A stretch of DNA of 5,488 bases from Peptococcaceae bacterium BRH_c23 (GTDB lineage Bacteria; Bacillota_B; Desulfitobacteriia; Desulfitobacteriales; Desulfitobacteriaceae): positions 1 to 5,488 of the forward strand of contig LADV01000274.1 of NCBI GenBank assembly GCA_000961805.1. Direction: 5' to 3'. Below are positions 1-5,204 of this stretch, one piece after another. Both the position numbers and the translations under genes were made by a program. The notes under the pieces are model-generated. The model was given only the letters and a program-made list of their open reading frames with translations, was not told the DNA's origin and ran no database searches. Numbering within the stretch: the stretch's first letter is position 1; each line of letters opens with the position of its first letter.

Positions 1-124
1 GTGAGTTTTTGATGCTTGTAAAATTATCATTTCTCATAATACCATCGCATAAATTGATGACAATATTTGTATTAGCAATTAAGAATTCGTTGAATTATCT
101 GATATACCCTTTAAATACTTTATG

Positions 125-170
125 AAAATCAAAAAGAGCATCTCCGAAGGAAATCCTTACAGAAATGCTC
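125..170 (-). terminator. Rho-independent terminator of the tiny-protein unit
   Basis: On the minus strand a 9-bp stem (GAGCATTTC with GAGATGCTC, one U-G wobble; plus positions 162-170 and 136-144) is followed directly by TTTTTGATTTT at 135-125. A smaller AAGG/CCTT hairpin sits inside the loop. It lies about 23 bases after the stop of the 33-aa gene, so it most likely ends that transcript. Left of it, positions 1-124 are AT-rich and I see no gene there. Confidence 0.8.
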
Positions 171-192
171 CTTAATATTATAACTCAGATCT

Positions 193-294
193 TTAGAAAA
201 TCACACCAAGGGCAATAAGAATAAGAATTGCGATTGCAATAATCCCTACGCCAACACAACTTCCTAAACCGCAACCTGCTCCGTATCCGTACAT
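193..294 (-). CDS. YjcZ-like tiny transmembrane sporulation-type protein, 33 aa
   Basis: This is a 33-residue protein with two parts. The N-terminus is rich in glycine, tyrosine and cysteine (MYGYGAGCGLGSC), and a single hydrophobic stretch (about residues 14-33) fills the rest and ends in ALGVIF. That layout is typical of the YjcZ-type tiny membrane proteins of spore-forming Firmicutes, some of which are tied to sporulation; their molecular role is not known. The start is an ATG with a very strong ribosome binding site (GGAAGGAGG at 302-310, about 7 bases upstream). It follows the related 36-aa gene after 45 bp with no promoter or terminator that I can see between them, so they are probably co-transcribed. 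A terminator follows at 125-170. The family call rests on composition and architecture, because a protein this short allows no firm homology by eye. The coding reality is well supported. Confidence 0.8.
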   Translation of the reverse strand: MYGYGAGCGLGSCVGVGIIAIAILILIALGVIF

Positions 295-339
295 GAAATT
301 TCCTCCTTCCAAAGTTGACATGGATTTTAGATTCTTATT

Positions 340-450
340 TTAAAACACAATACCCATTGCGATGAGCAGAAGAATAATAACCACTACAACAGCGATGCCG
401 GACAGCAAGTTTGGTCCACAAGCTCCGTCAACTACTCCACCAAAAGCCAT
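340..450 (-). CDS. Tiny hydrophobic protein related to the YjcZ-like neighbour, 36 aa
   Basis: This is a 36-residue protein with a short polar, glycine-containing head (MAFGGVVDGACGPN), then one long hydrophobic segment (about residues 15-36) ending in LLLIAMGIVF. The tail closely resembles the LILIALGVIF tail of the next gene, so the two look like paralogues made by tandem duplication and divergence. The ATG has a clear ribosome binding site (GGAGGA at 458-463, 7 bases upstream). The segment would span a membrane once. By analogy with YjcZ-type proteins a role in the spore or forespore envelope is possible, but this is inference. A sigma-K-like promoter lies at 492-518, which would fit late mother-cell expression. 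The head is less glycine- and tyrosine-rich than in the classic family, so the family assignment is weaker than for its neighbour. Confidence 0.75.
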   Translation of the reverse strand: MAFGGVVDGACGPNLLSGIAVVVVIILLLIAMGIVF

Positions 451-491
451 TTGATATTCCTCCATTCTAATAATTTATGGTTTTCTTAATG

Positions 492-518
492 TAGTTTATG
501 TAGGACGGAGGATAACGT
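492..518 (-). promoter_or_regulatory. Possible sigma-K (sporulation) promoter for the tiny-protein pair
   Basis: On the minus strand the -10 motif CATAAACTA (500-492) fits the sigma-K pattern CATAnnnTA. An AC dinucleotide for the -35 (518-517) lies 16 bases upstream, the usual spacing. Transcription would start about 35 bases before the ATG at 450. A second CATAnnnTA match (479-471) is too close to the ribosome binding site to be preferred. The motif is short and the region is AT-rich, so a chance match is quite possible. It overlaps the last codon region of the 29-aa ORF. Confidence 0.35.
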
Positions 519-607
519 TACATATTTTGGTATTTTATAATATATTTGGATTTAGCATCTGGTCGTCGCTGCTGTAGAACAACAAATTCCTTTGTTGCCT
601 TCCCCAT
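518..607 (-). CDS. Small basic protein of unknown function, 29 aa
   Basis: This is a 29-residue reading frame that starts MGKATKEFVVLQQRRPDAKS and ends IIKYQNM. It has an almost perfect ribosome binding site: AGGAGG at 613-618, with 5 bases between it and the ATG. The product is basic (about eight Lys/Arg against two Asp/Glu) and has no signal peptide, membrane segment or cysteine. I do not recognise it. It lies upstream of the two YjcZ-like genes in the same direction, with 67 bp between its stop and the next start, and could share their transcript. A 7-bp hairpin (580-597, CAACAAA/TTTGTTG) lies inside it. A perfect 12-bp palindrome (GAAGATATCTTC, 626-637) lies just upstream of its ribosome binding site and could be an operator or a leader stem. 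The ribosome binding site is the main argument that the frame is translated. Confidence 0.55.
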   Translation of the reverse strand: MGKATKEFVVLQQRRPDAKSKYIIKYQNM

Positions 608-612
608 AAAGC

Positions 613-618
613 CCTCCT
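613..618 (-). promoter_or_regulatory. Ribosome binding site of the 29-aa ORF
   Basis: AGGAGG on the minus strand lies 5 bases before the ATG at 607. It is listed because it is the main support for a gene that length filters would discard. Confidence 0.6.
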
Positions 619-724
619 TTGGTGAGAAGATATCTTCGTTAAAGGGGCAGTGCTCTTAATCGGAGGAACGATTGGTTCGAATAAAGAAAGTTTAGAAATT
701 AAAGAAACTTATATTATATAGAAG

Positions 725-755
725 AGAAGTCTAATGCAGAACACATTAGACTTCT
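725..755 (-). terminator. 12-bp hairpin terminator after the THUMP methyltransferase gene
   Basis: A perfect 12-bp inverted repeat, AGAAGTCTAATG (725-736) and CATTAGACTTCT (744-755), has a 7-base loop. It begins 3 bases past the stop codon of the minus-strand methyltransferase. The tail on the minus strand (CTTCTATATAATATAAG) is AT-rich but not a pure T run. The hairpin could also stop transcription coming from the left on the plus strand. Confidence 0.75.
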
Positions 756-758
756 TCT

Positions 759-1922
759 TTAGCCATTAATATTGGGTTTTTGATAGAGCTCTCTGGGTGG
801 ACGCGGACCGAAAAACTGGAAATAATGACATTCGAGACGTCCCGTATATAGTTTTCTACTTTTGTCCCAACGGCGTCCTATTAAGCGTTCAGGAAATTGG
901 TGAGTGGTTAGCATATGAAGCGACCAGTTCTCCATACGATTAAACGTTTCTCCAAGTTCCCGATAGAGTCCTTCAACATCAGTTACATCTCCAAGCCGCT
1001 CTCCATAAGGTGGATTGGCAATCATATGTCCATATTTGAACCTAGACCGCACTTCTGCCACAGGTAAGCGTTGGAAATGAAGCACTTCGTCTACCCCAGC
1101 CTCAACAGCGTGCTTGCGAGCCAACACTAAAGCATTGGGGTCGATATCTGAACCAATAATATGTAGTGGTACATTCCGGTCCCACAGATCCAGCGCTTCC
1201 TGCCAAGCTTCTTGCCAAAGTTTTTTCGGGATATTTGGCCATTTCTCTGCAGCAAAGCTTCGCTTGAGTCCTGGAGCTCGGTTCTGGGCGATCAGAGCCG
1301 CTTCGATAGGAATGGTTCCCGTTCCGCAAAAGGGGTCAATTAAGGCACGATCCTTATTCCAGTAACTCAGTTGGATCATGGCCGCTGCTAAAGTTTCTTT
1401 TAAGGGTGCTTCTCCAGCAAGTTGTCGATATCCGCGCTTGTGTAAACCAAGCCCTGACGTGTCAATAGTAAGAGTGACCTTGTTATTCAGAAGGGCGACT
1501 TCAATCTGGTAACGGGGGCCTGTTTCTTCAAACCAATTTCGGCCATACCTTTCCTTGAGGCGCTCCACGATCGCCTTCTTCACGATCGCTTGGCAATCAG
1601 AGACACTAAAGAGCTGGGACTTTATGGATTTTCCTTGGACCGGGAAATTGGCATCCTCCGGAAGCCAATCCTCCCACGGAAGAGATTTTGTTTGCTGAAA
1701 AAGTTCCTCAAAAGTTCGAGCTTCGAAAGAACCCATTTTAAGCAGAACACGATCAGAACTGCGCAACCATAGGTTTGTGCGACAGATAGCTAACTCGTCC
1801 GTGACGAAGGAGACCTTGCCATTTTCGACAACTAACTCCTGATAGCCGAGGACTTTAAGTTCTCGAGCTACGATGGATTCTAAACCAAATGCCGCAGTTG
1901 CAATCAGCTCAATTTTTGCCAT
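759..1922 (-). CDS. THUMP-domain class I SAM-dependent RNA methyltransferase (RlmL/YpsC family)
   Basis: This 387-aa protein matches the usual length of the Bacillus YpsC group (about 385 aa). The family equals the N-terminal, RlmL half of E. coli RlmKL, which makes N2-methylguanosine in 23S rRNA. Residues about 1-60 form the N-terminal ferredoxin-like region, about 60-155 the THUMP RNA-binding domain, and about 160-375 the Rossmann methyltransferase domain (UPF0020 type). Visible motifs are the SAM-binding motif I DPFCGTGT (196-203), the acidic residues of GSDID (257-261) that should contact the SAM ribose, and the catalytic motif IV NPPYGERLG (303-311) typical of guanine-N2/adenine-N6 methyltransferases. 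All key residues are present, so it should be active in the cytoplasm. The exact rRNA site in this organism is inference. The start is an ATG with a modest AAAGG ribosome binding site. It is a single-gene unit with its own promoter and terminator. Confidence 0.95.
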   Translation of the reverse strand: MAKIELIATAAFGLESIVARELKVLGYQELVVENGKVSFVTDELAICRTNLWLRSSDRVLLKMGSFEARTFEELFQQTKSLPWEDWLPEDANFPVQGKSIKSQLFSVSDCQAIVKKAIVERLKERYGRNWFEETGPRYQIEVALLNNKVTLTIDTSGLGLHKRGYRQLAGEAPLKETLAAAMIQLSYWNKDRALIDPFCGTGTIPIEAALIAQNRAPGLKRSFAAEKWPNIPKKLWQEAWQEALDLWDRNVPLHIIGSDIDPNALVLARKHAVEAGVDEVLHFQRLPVAEVRSRFKYGHMIANPPYGERLGDVTDVEGLYRELGETFNRMENWSLHMLTTHQFPERLIGRRWDKSRKLYTGRLECHYFQFFGPRPPRELYQKPNING

Positions 1923-2000
1923 TTGGATTCAACCTTTCTTAATTCCAGAAGTAATCCGTTCAAGACTTACCTCTTTGTTATTGATTATTAAATATCTACT

Positions 2001-2029
2001 ATCATAATTGCTGATCCTCCAAATGGCAA
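2001..2029 (-). promoter_or_regulatory. Sigma-A promoter of the methyltransferase gene
   Basis: On the minus strand TTGCCA (2029-2024) and TATGAT (2006-2001) are separated by exactly 17 bases, each one mismatch from consensus. Transcription would start near 1994, giving a leader of about 70 bases before the ATG at 1922. The element lies in the 148-bp gap after the DUF2786 gene, which makes the methyltransferase independently expressed. Confidence 0.65.
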
Positions 2030-2070
2030 GTTTATGGAAGTTTTAGTAAAAATCATCTAGCTTTATCTGA

Positions 2071-2793
2071 TTATCTTAGCCTTCCATGAGCGGCAGAACT
2101 AAAACCCTTGCCATCACTATAGCCTTTAGAGTAGGCTACTTGACCAGCTGAAGTATTGACTCTGGTATATTGTGGTGATTGACCGCGCTTTAAGTCCATG
2201 TCTTTATAAGTTTGAGTTACTAACTCATCTTTCATTAAAACCAGTCCCCATCCTTCCTTGCTCACTTGCTCGTTATATTGAGCTTCTAAGCCCGAAATCC
2301 AGCCCTCAACATAATTATTTCGAACCCCTCTTTGCTGAGAGATCCCTAGGCGATGTCCATGAAGTAATAAATAATCTTTACGATAAGCCTTCATGAACTG
2401 GTCTGCCCCGAATCGTATGTAGTCCGTAGCGAAAGAAAATGCCATGATCGCTATTTCGGTATCCTCCTTCAGTCCCATGAATGCCAGCCTTGTATAGCCT
2501 TTGCATTTATTGAGATAAGAATAACACCTAAAATTTTGGGCAATGACCCTGCCCAAGCTCTTTTTCCACCAGGATAACTTTTCAAATTCCGTAGCATAAT
2601 CATCAAGAACTTCTTTCGGTGGGGTACTTTTTGCTGAGTCTCTTACTTCAACTTCATTGATCCCGTTTTCCGCCATTAAACGTTGGGCCATTAAAAGCGC
2701 ACTTTGTGCCTCATTACTTGCTGGGTCACCACCGTTCTGCGCCAAATTAAGCAATGCCCTTACTTTATGCAATATTTTCTTGTCGACTGCCAA
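2071..2793 (-). CDS. DUF2786 domain protein
   Basis: This is a 240-aa protein. Residues about 5-46 (KILHKVRALLNLA, then NEAQSALLMAQRLMAENGI) match the helical DUF2786 domain. The following region (about 70-175), with WWKKSLGRVIAQNFRCYSYL and a LAFMGLKEDTEIA segment, matches the partner domain usually seen after it (DUF7168-like). The C-terminus is a glycine/serine-rich tail (AYSKGYSDGKGFSSAAHG). Its function is unknown. Such proteins occur in bacterial chromosomes and often in phages and mobile regions, and a nucleic-acid role has only been guessed. There is no signal peptide or membrane segment, so it should be cytoplasmic. The start is a TTG with GGGGTG 6 bases upstream, and it places the DUF2786 helix right at the N-terminus, as usual. 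It starts 20 bp after the 104-aa gene and is probably co-transcribed with it. No convincing terminator follows. Confidence 0.85.
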   Translation of the reverse strand: MAVDKKILHKVRALLNLAQNGGDPASNEAQSALLMAQRLMAENGINEVEVRDSAKSTPPKEVLDDYATEFEKLSWWKKSLGRVIAQNFRCYSYLNKCKGYTRLAFMGLKEDTEIAIMAFSFATDYIRFGADQFMKAYRKDYLLLHGHRLGISQQRGVRNNYVEGWISGLEAQYNEQVSKEGWGLVLMKDELVTQTYKDMDLKRGQSPQYTRVNTSAGQVAYSKGYSDGKGFSSAAHGRLR

Positions 2794-2813
2794 TTAGCAC
2801 ACCCCGTTTTCTT

Positions 2814-3128
2814 TCAGATGCAGTCTTCTACTTTGACAGTTAATTCAACAGTCATGACTTCTAGCGTTTCTCGAACCTTAGATTCTTCATTATGAATAAT
2901 CTCTAAAGGTTCATTGTCCATTAGTTCCCAGTCCCCAGCCTCATTTTTGCATAGTTTACGTCGCTTCTTTTGTACGTTCCATGTATCTTCGAGAATAGTC
3001 TCTACCGCTTGTTCTCGAAATTTTTCCTTCATTAATTCTACCACATGAAATAACATACCCTCATCGTAATCCTCAAGTGGTACATTCATATAGGCACCCA
3101 TTGTTTTCAGCATGGTTGATATAGCCAC
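2814..3128 (-). CDS. Hypothetical protein, 104 aa, upstream partner of the DUF2786 gene
   Basis: I do not recognise this protein. It is soluble and highly charged. A likely helical N-terminal half (YDEGMLFHVVELMKEKFREQ) is followed by a basic patch (KKRRK, residues 54-58), an acidic linker, and a valine/threonine-rich C-terminus (about 86-101) that could be a beta strand pair. There is no metal-binding cluster and no membrane segment. The longest frame starts at a GTG (3128) with only a weak GAGAG upstream. An in-frame ATG at 3113 has AGGTGG at 3125-3130, 11 bases upstream, and is a fair alternative. The stop is 20 bp from the TTG of the DUF2786 gene, which suggests translational linkage. The gap to the hydrolase upstream is 65 bp, with no convincing promoter or terminator. 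Coding is well supported by the tight arrangement and the long open frame; the function is open. Confidence 0.7.
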   Translation of the reverse strand: MAISTMLKTMGAYMNVPLEDYDEGMLFHVVELMKEKFREQAVETILEDTWNVQKKRRKLCKNEAGDWELMDNEPLEIIHNEESKVRETLEVMTVELTVKVEDCI

Positions 3129-3192
3129 CTCGAATTCTCTCGGACGTTTAGAACTTGACCCTTAACCATTAAATCACTCGGAGCACCAAGTC

Positions 3193-3954
3193 TTAGCGGA
3201 GACCGCCTAAGAAACTTCGCATCGCTTGATTGACTAAATCTGGCTGTTCCAGCATAGCCATGTGCCCCGCATCCTGAACAATTGTGAGGGTTGATTGCCT
3301 TAATTCGTCGGCCAGGTAGTTCGAATATTTGACTGGCGTCATTTGATCATCTTCTCCACAAATGACTAAAGCAGGGTGATTGATTTCCTTGATACGATCC
3401 ATGATGTTAAAGGCATTACAGGCCTTAAAATCGGCTAAGAATACCCCCGTGGGAATTGTTTTCATCTCTTCAGCAGCTTCTTTCAAGACCAGCTCAGAAG
3501 CTTTCTCAGAATAGGTATTTTTGATATTTTCTAGTGGGTGTTCACCTCTACTCAAAACTTCAAATGTATAGGGGTTCACTCGCAATCTAGCTCCACTGTC
3601 AACAATGATTAGCCCTTTTATAGCTTTGGGATAGGTCAAAGCGAGCTCCATTGCGATCGCTCCTCCCATGGAATGCCCGACAATAACAAATTGTCCAAGC
3701 CCTAAGGCCTGTGCAAAACTCCAAATAAACTCGGAGTAACCTTGTATTACATCATCGGCAGAGCCCTCTGAGCGGCCATGCCCAGGAAGGTCAAGGGCAA
3801 TTAAGTTATAACCATCGATTCCTGCTAATTGATAGGCCCAATTTTTACCCGTTCCCCCAGCTCCGTGCACAAATATTACTGATGTCCGATCAGCCGATAT
3901 CTCACCATTTTGGCGATAATAAGTGTCCTTACCCTGAATGTCTATAAACGGCAC
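3193..3954 (-). CDS. Alpha/beta hydrolase (MhpC/haloperoxidase-like superfamily)
   Basis: The protein has 253 aa from the chosen start. It has a complete alpha/beta hydrolase fold: an oxyanion HGAGG motif (30-34), strand and loop DLPGHGRS, the nucleophile elbow GHSMGG with Ser95, the acid in GEDDQMTP (probably Asp203), and His231 in DAGHMAMLEQP. The triad is intact, so it should be an active cytoplasmic esterase-, lactonase- or C-C-hydrolase-type enzyme; the substrate cannot be read from sequence. A longer frame opens at a GTG at 3996, but no good ribosome binding site precedes it. The GTG at 3954 has AGAGGAG 9 bases upstream and gives the typical family N-terminus MPFIDIQGK, so I prefer it. 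A sigma-A promoter lies at 4033-4061. The 104-aa and DUF2786 genes follow in the same direction, possibly on the same transcript. Confidence 0.9.
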   Translation of the reverse strand: MPFIDIQGKDTYYRQNGEISADRTSVIFVHGAGGTGKNWAYQLAGIDGYNLIALDLPGHGRSEGSADDVIQGYSEFIWSFAQALGLGQFVIVGHSMGGAIAMELALTYPKAIKGLIIVDSGARLRVNPYTFEVLSRGEHPLENIKNTYSEKASELVLKEAAEEMKTIPTGVFLADFKACNAFNIMDRIKEINHPALVICGEDDQMTPVKYSNYLADELRQSTLTIVQDAGHMAMLEQPDLVNQAMRSFLGGLR

Positions 3955-3963
3955 TATTGAACG

Positions 3964-3970
3964 CTCCTCT
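3964..3970 (-). promoter_or_regulatory. Ribosome binding site that sets the hydrolase start
   Basis: AGAGGAG on the minus strand lies 9 bases before the GTG at 3954. It sits inside the longer frame from 3996 and argues that the first 14 codons of that frame are untranslated leader. Confidence 0.65.
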
Positions 3971-4032
3971 CGATACCCACGAATCCTTTCAGGCACGAAT
4001 CTACGATACTATTCTGACTTATTCTTAATCCT

Positions 4033-4061
4033 ATTAAACTGAAGATCATTGAATAAGTCAA
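4033..4061 (-). promoter_or_regulatory. Sigma-A promoter of the hydrolase gene
   Basis: On the minus strand TTGACT (4061-4056) and TTTAAT (4038-4033) are separated by 17 bases, each one mismatch from consensus. The predicted transcript start, near 4026, is about 70 bases before the chosen GTG at 3954. It could drive the hydrolase, 104-aa and DUF2786 genes together. Confidence 0.65.
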
Positions 4062-4165
4062 TTACTTTTCTTGGACTATGCCTTGTATTACATCAATCTC
4101 GGCATTTAAGGATAACCTAAATCAGCTCAACAAAAGGTTTTTTAAAGGAAAGGAGATTAAAAATA

Positions 4166-4288
4166 ATGAGCAATAAGAGAACTGACAAATCGAGAACGCA
4201 TGCTGCAAATGTTGATGATCAACGACCAAATTCTGATAATGATCAGAAAAAGGTTCCTACCAGTGCCACCAATAAGCCTCTACGTTAA
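4166..4288 (+). CDS. Small hydrophilic protein of unknown function, 40 aa
   Basis: This is a 40-residue frame (MSNKRTDKSRTHAANVDDQR, then an Asn/Asp/Gln/Lys-rich stretch, ending TNKPLR). It has an ATG and a good ribosome binding site (AAAGGAGA-type, 4149-4156, about 9 bases upstream). It is the only plus-strand gene I support. The protein has no hydrophobic residue cluster, cysteine or aromatic residue, so it is probably disordered. That composition is seen in small acid-soluble-type spore proteins and other stress or sporulation peptides, but no specific family motif is visible and I assign none. It starts about 210 bp from the divergent hydrolase start. A hairpin follows its stop at 4308-4345, shared with the facing 43-aa gene. 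I see no clear promoter in the gap upstream. Confidence 0.65.
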   Translation: MSNKRTDKSRTHAANVDDQRPNSDNDQKKVPTSATNKPLR

Positions 4289-4307
4289 TAATTAATCGCT
4301 TATAAGA

Positions 4308-4345
4308 GGTTGTAACAATCTAGATAAACTAGTTTTGTTACAACC
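4308..4345. terminator. Hairpin between two convergent small genes, possible bidirectional terminator
   Basis: An 11-bp perfect inverted repeat, GGTTGTAACAA (4308-4318) and TTGTTACAACC (4335-4345), has an inner CTAG/CTAG stem. It lies 20 bases past each of the two facing stop codons (4288 on +, 4365 on -). Neither side has a strong T run, so its efficiency as a terminator is uncertain, but the symmetric position fits a shared stop. Confidence 0.65.
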
Positions 4346-4364
4346 CCTAATTACATTGAACAAT

Positions 4365-4496
4365 TTAAGTATTAGACTCTTTCTCAGTGACATTCTGATC
4401 CTTTTTTTGATGTTGTTTGGATTCAGCGCTTCTTGAATCATACTTTGCACTTGTGAGCCCTTTAATGTGCTTTTGAATCTCTCCTGACTTTTTCAT
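4365..4496 (-). CDS. Small lysine-rich hydrophilic protein of unknown function, 43 aa
   Basis: This is a 43-residue frame (MKKSGEIQKHIKGLTSAKYD, then a Ser/Gln/Lys/Glu-rich tail ending TEKESNT). It has an ATG with GGAGG 5 bases upstream (4502-4506). The product is very hydrophilic, with about ten Lys/Arg and no Cys or Trp. The first half could form an amphipathic helix, and the tail is probably disordered. I do not recognise a family. It faces the 40-aa gene across a shared hairpin, and both proteins have a similar polar, disordered make-up, though no clear sequence similarity. Two copies of ATACTAA lie in its leader. The 3' end of a TnpB remnant is about 75 bp upstream in the same direction, so read-through from that element could reach it. 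The ribosome binding site makes coding likely. Confidence 0.65.
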   Translation of the reverse strand: MKKSGEIQKHIKGLTSAKYDSRSAESKQHQKKDQNVTEKESNT

Positions 4497-4577
4497 GCTT
4501 ACCTCCATGTATCTTTACTTTATTAGTATCCCATGTTTAGTATGTTTCAGTAGGGACTATATCATGTAGGTGAACCA

Positions 4578-4597
4578 CTCTCCATTGAAATGGAAAG
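4578..4597 (-). repeat. IS605-type right-end hairpin (3' end of a reRNA/omegaRNA scaffold remnant)
   Basis: On the minus strand CTTTCCAT-TTCA-ATGGAGAG forms an 8-bp stem with one G-U wobble and a TTCA loop, followed by TGGTTCACC. Imperfect hairpins at this place, just after the tnpB stop, are the right-end structures of IS200/IS605 elements. In known TnpB systems they form the end of the guide-RNA scaffold, with the guide taken from the flanking DNA. Here the flank would begin near 4570. The structure is seen; the role is inferred. Confidence 0.55.
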
Positions 4598-4610
4598 CAT
4601 CTTTAGGATT

Positions 4611-4985
4611 CTAGGCAACGAACCGAGATCCGTTAAACCTATACATCCATGGACGGCCCAAATCCACTACTGGTCGATCTTGTGATCGCTCACAAAATGT
4701 TACCAGGTACTTTTTAGCAATATTTATTGCCCCATTAATATCGGCATTCATCACAGTCCCGCAATCTTTACACACATAAAGCCCACGGTGTTTACGATTT
4801 GCCTTCCGTGCATTTACCTTAGACGGCATTTCCTTGCACACTGAGCACGTCTGAGAGGAATACTCTTCCGTCACGCTCACGACTGCAATCCCAACGAGAG
4901 CCGCTTTATATCGAATCAACTCCGCCACTTTCCGAAACGGCCACTTATGAAACCTTTGGTCCCACATTCCGCTGGTGTGACCCAT
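4611..4985 (-). pseudogene. TnpB (IS200/IS605 OrfB) C-terminal fragment
   Basis: The fragment of about 124 codons carries the C-terminal hallmarks of TnpB, the RNA-guided nuclease that is the ancestor of Cas12. These are HKWPFRKVAELIRYKAALVG (helix before RuvC-II), VTEEYSSQTCS with the likely RuvC-II glutamate (Glu40), a four-cysteine zinc finger (Cys47, Cys50, Cys72, Cys75), and NADINGAINIA with the RuvC-III aspartate (Asp82). Full TnpB is about 370-400 aa. The wedge/recognition region and the RuvC-I aspartate are missing, so no nuclease activity is expected. The first ATG (4985) has no ribosome binding site. The open frame continues upstream, but the residues there no longer look like TnpB, which marks the break. 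Within the fragment there is no frameshift or stop, so the truncation may be fairly recent. Confidence 0.85.
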
Positions 4986-5204
4986 TGCTGAATAGTTTTT
5001 TATTGTTATAGATGTAATAATAAGGAACGTGCAATAGAATATCTTTAGCTAGATTTTGCTCATTGAGCGTTATCATTTGATTATTTTATTGTACGTATAT
5101 CTCTCTCGTAAGTGAATTATTGGTTGATTTATCCGGTTTGTATAGGTTTTTATGGGAGTTTTATAATTAACTGGACAAACAGAGTTCTGTAATTTATGAT
5201 GTTA
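4986..5204. other. AT-rich gap between two mobile-element remnants
   Basis: I find no gene in this 219-bp stretch: stops are frequent in all frames and no frame has a ribosome binding site with a start. It holds a small hyphenated palindrome (ACAGA-GT-TCTGT, 5179-5190) and a short GCTCA/TGAGC inverted repeat, neither convincing as a terminator. It probably represents the original site between the two insertions. Confidence 0.5.

Larger units (their letters stand above)
4571..4985 (-). mobile_element. Remnant of an IS200/IS605-group (TnpB-only) element
   Basis: The right part of the element is present: the C-terminal third of tnpB, then a structured right end finishing in GGTTCA (minus strand, 4576-4571). 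The left end, any tnpA and the N-terminal two thirds of tnpB are absent, so it cannot move by itself. The 5' break is near 4985, where TnpB similarity stops. The right boundary is inferred from the usual position of the end just after the hairpin, so it may be off by a few bases. Confidence 0.65.

Noticed and set aside
1..124. AT-rich left edge as a possible gene or RNA
   Set aside because: Stops occur in all frames, there is no start with a ribosome binding site, and no stable stem other than the terminator that follows.
1102..1772. Open frames inside the methyltransferase gene (1102-1329 -, 1114-1365 +, 1590-1772 +)
   Set aside because: They lie wholly within a gene with full family motifs, have no ribosome binding sites or recognisable protein character, and are shadows of its codon pattern.
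2172..2895. Plus-strand open frames 2172-2396 and 2704-2895
   Set aside because: They are antisense to the DUF2786 and 104-aa genes, with no translation signals or recognisable sequence.
3150..3190. Promoter for the 104-aa gene in the 65-bp gap (TTGGTG, 17 bases, GTTAAG)
   Set aside because: Each half matches only three of six consensus bases, so transcription from the hydrolase promoter is a simpler explanation.
3192..3211. Near-palindrome CTTAGCGGAGACCGCCTAAG at the end of the hydrolase gene as a terminator
   Set aside because: It needs a bulged base, lies within the last codons, and no T run follows on the minus strand.
4372..4386. TTAGACTCTTTCTCA resembles TTAGGCTCTTTCTCA at the ISL3 edge (5202-5216), 14 of 15 bases
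   Set aside because: About one such pair is expected by chance in a window this size. This copy lies inside the 43-aa reading frame, and no transposase sequence adjoins it.
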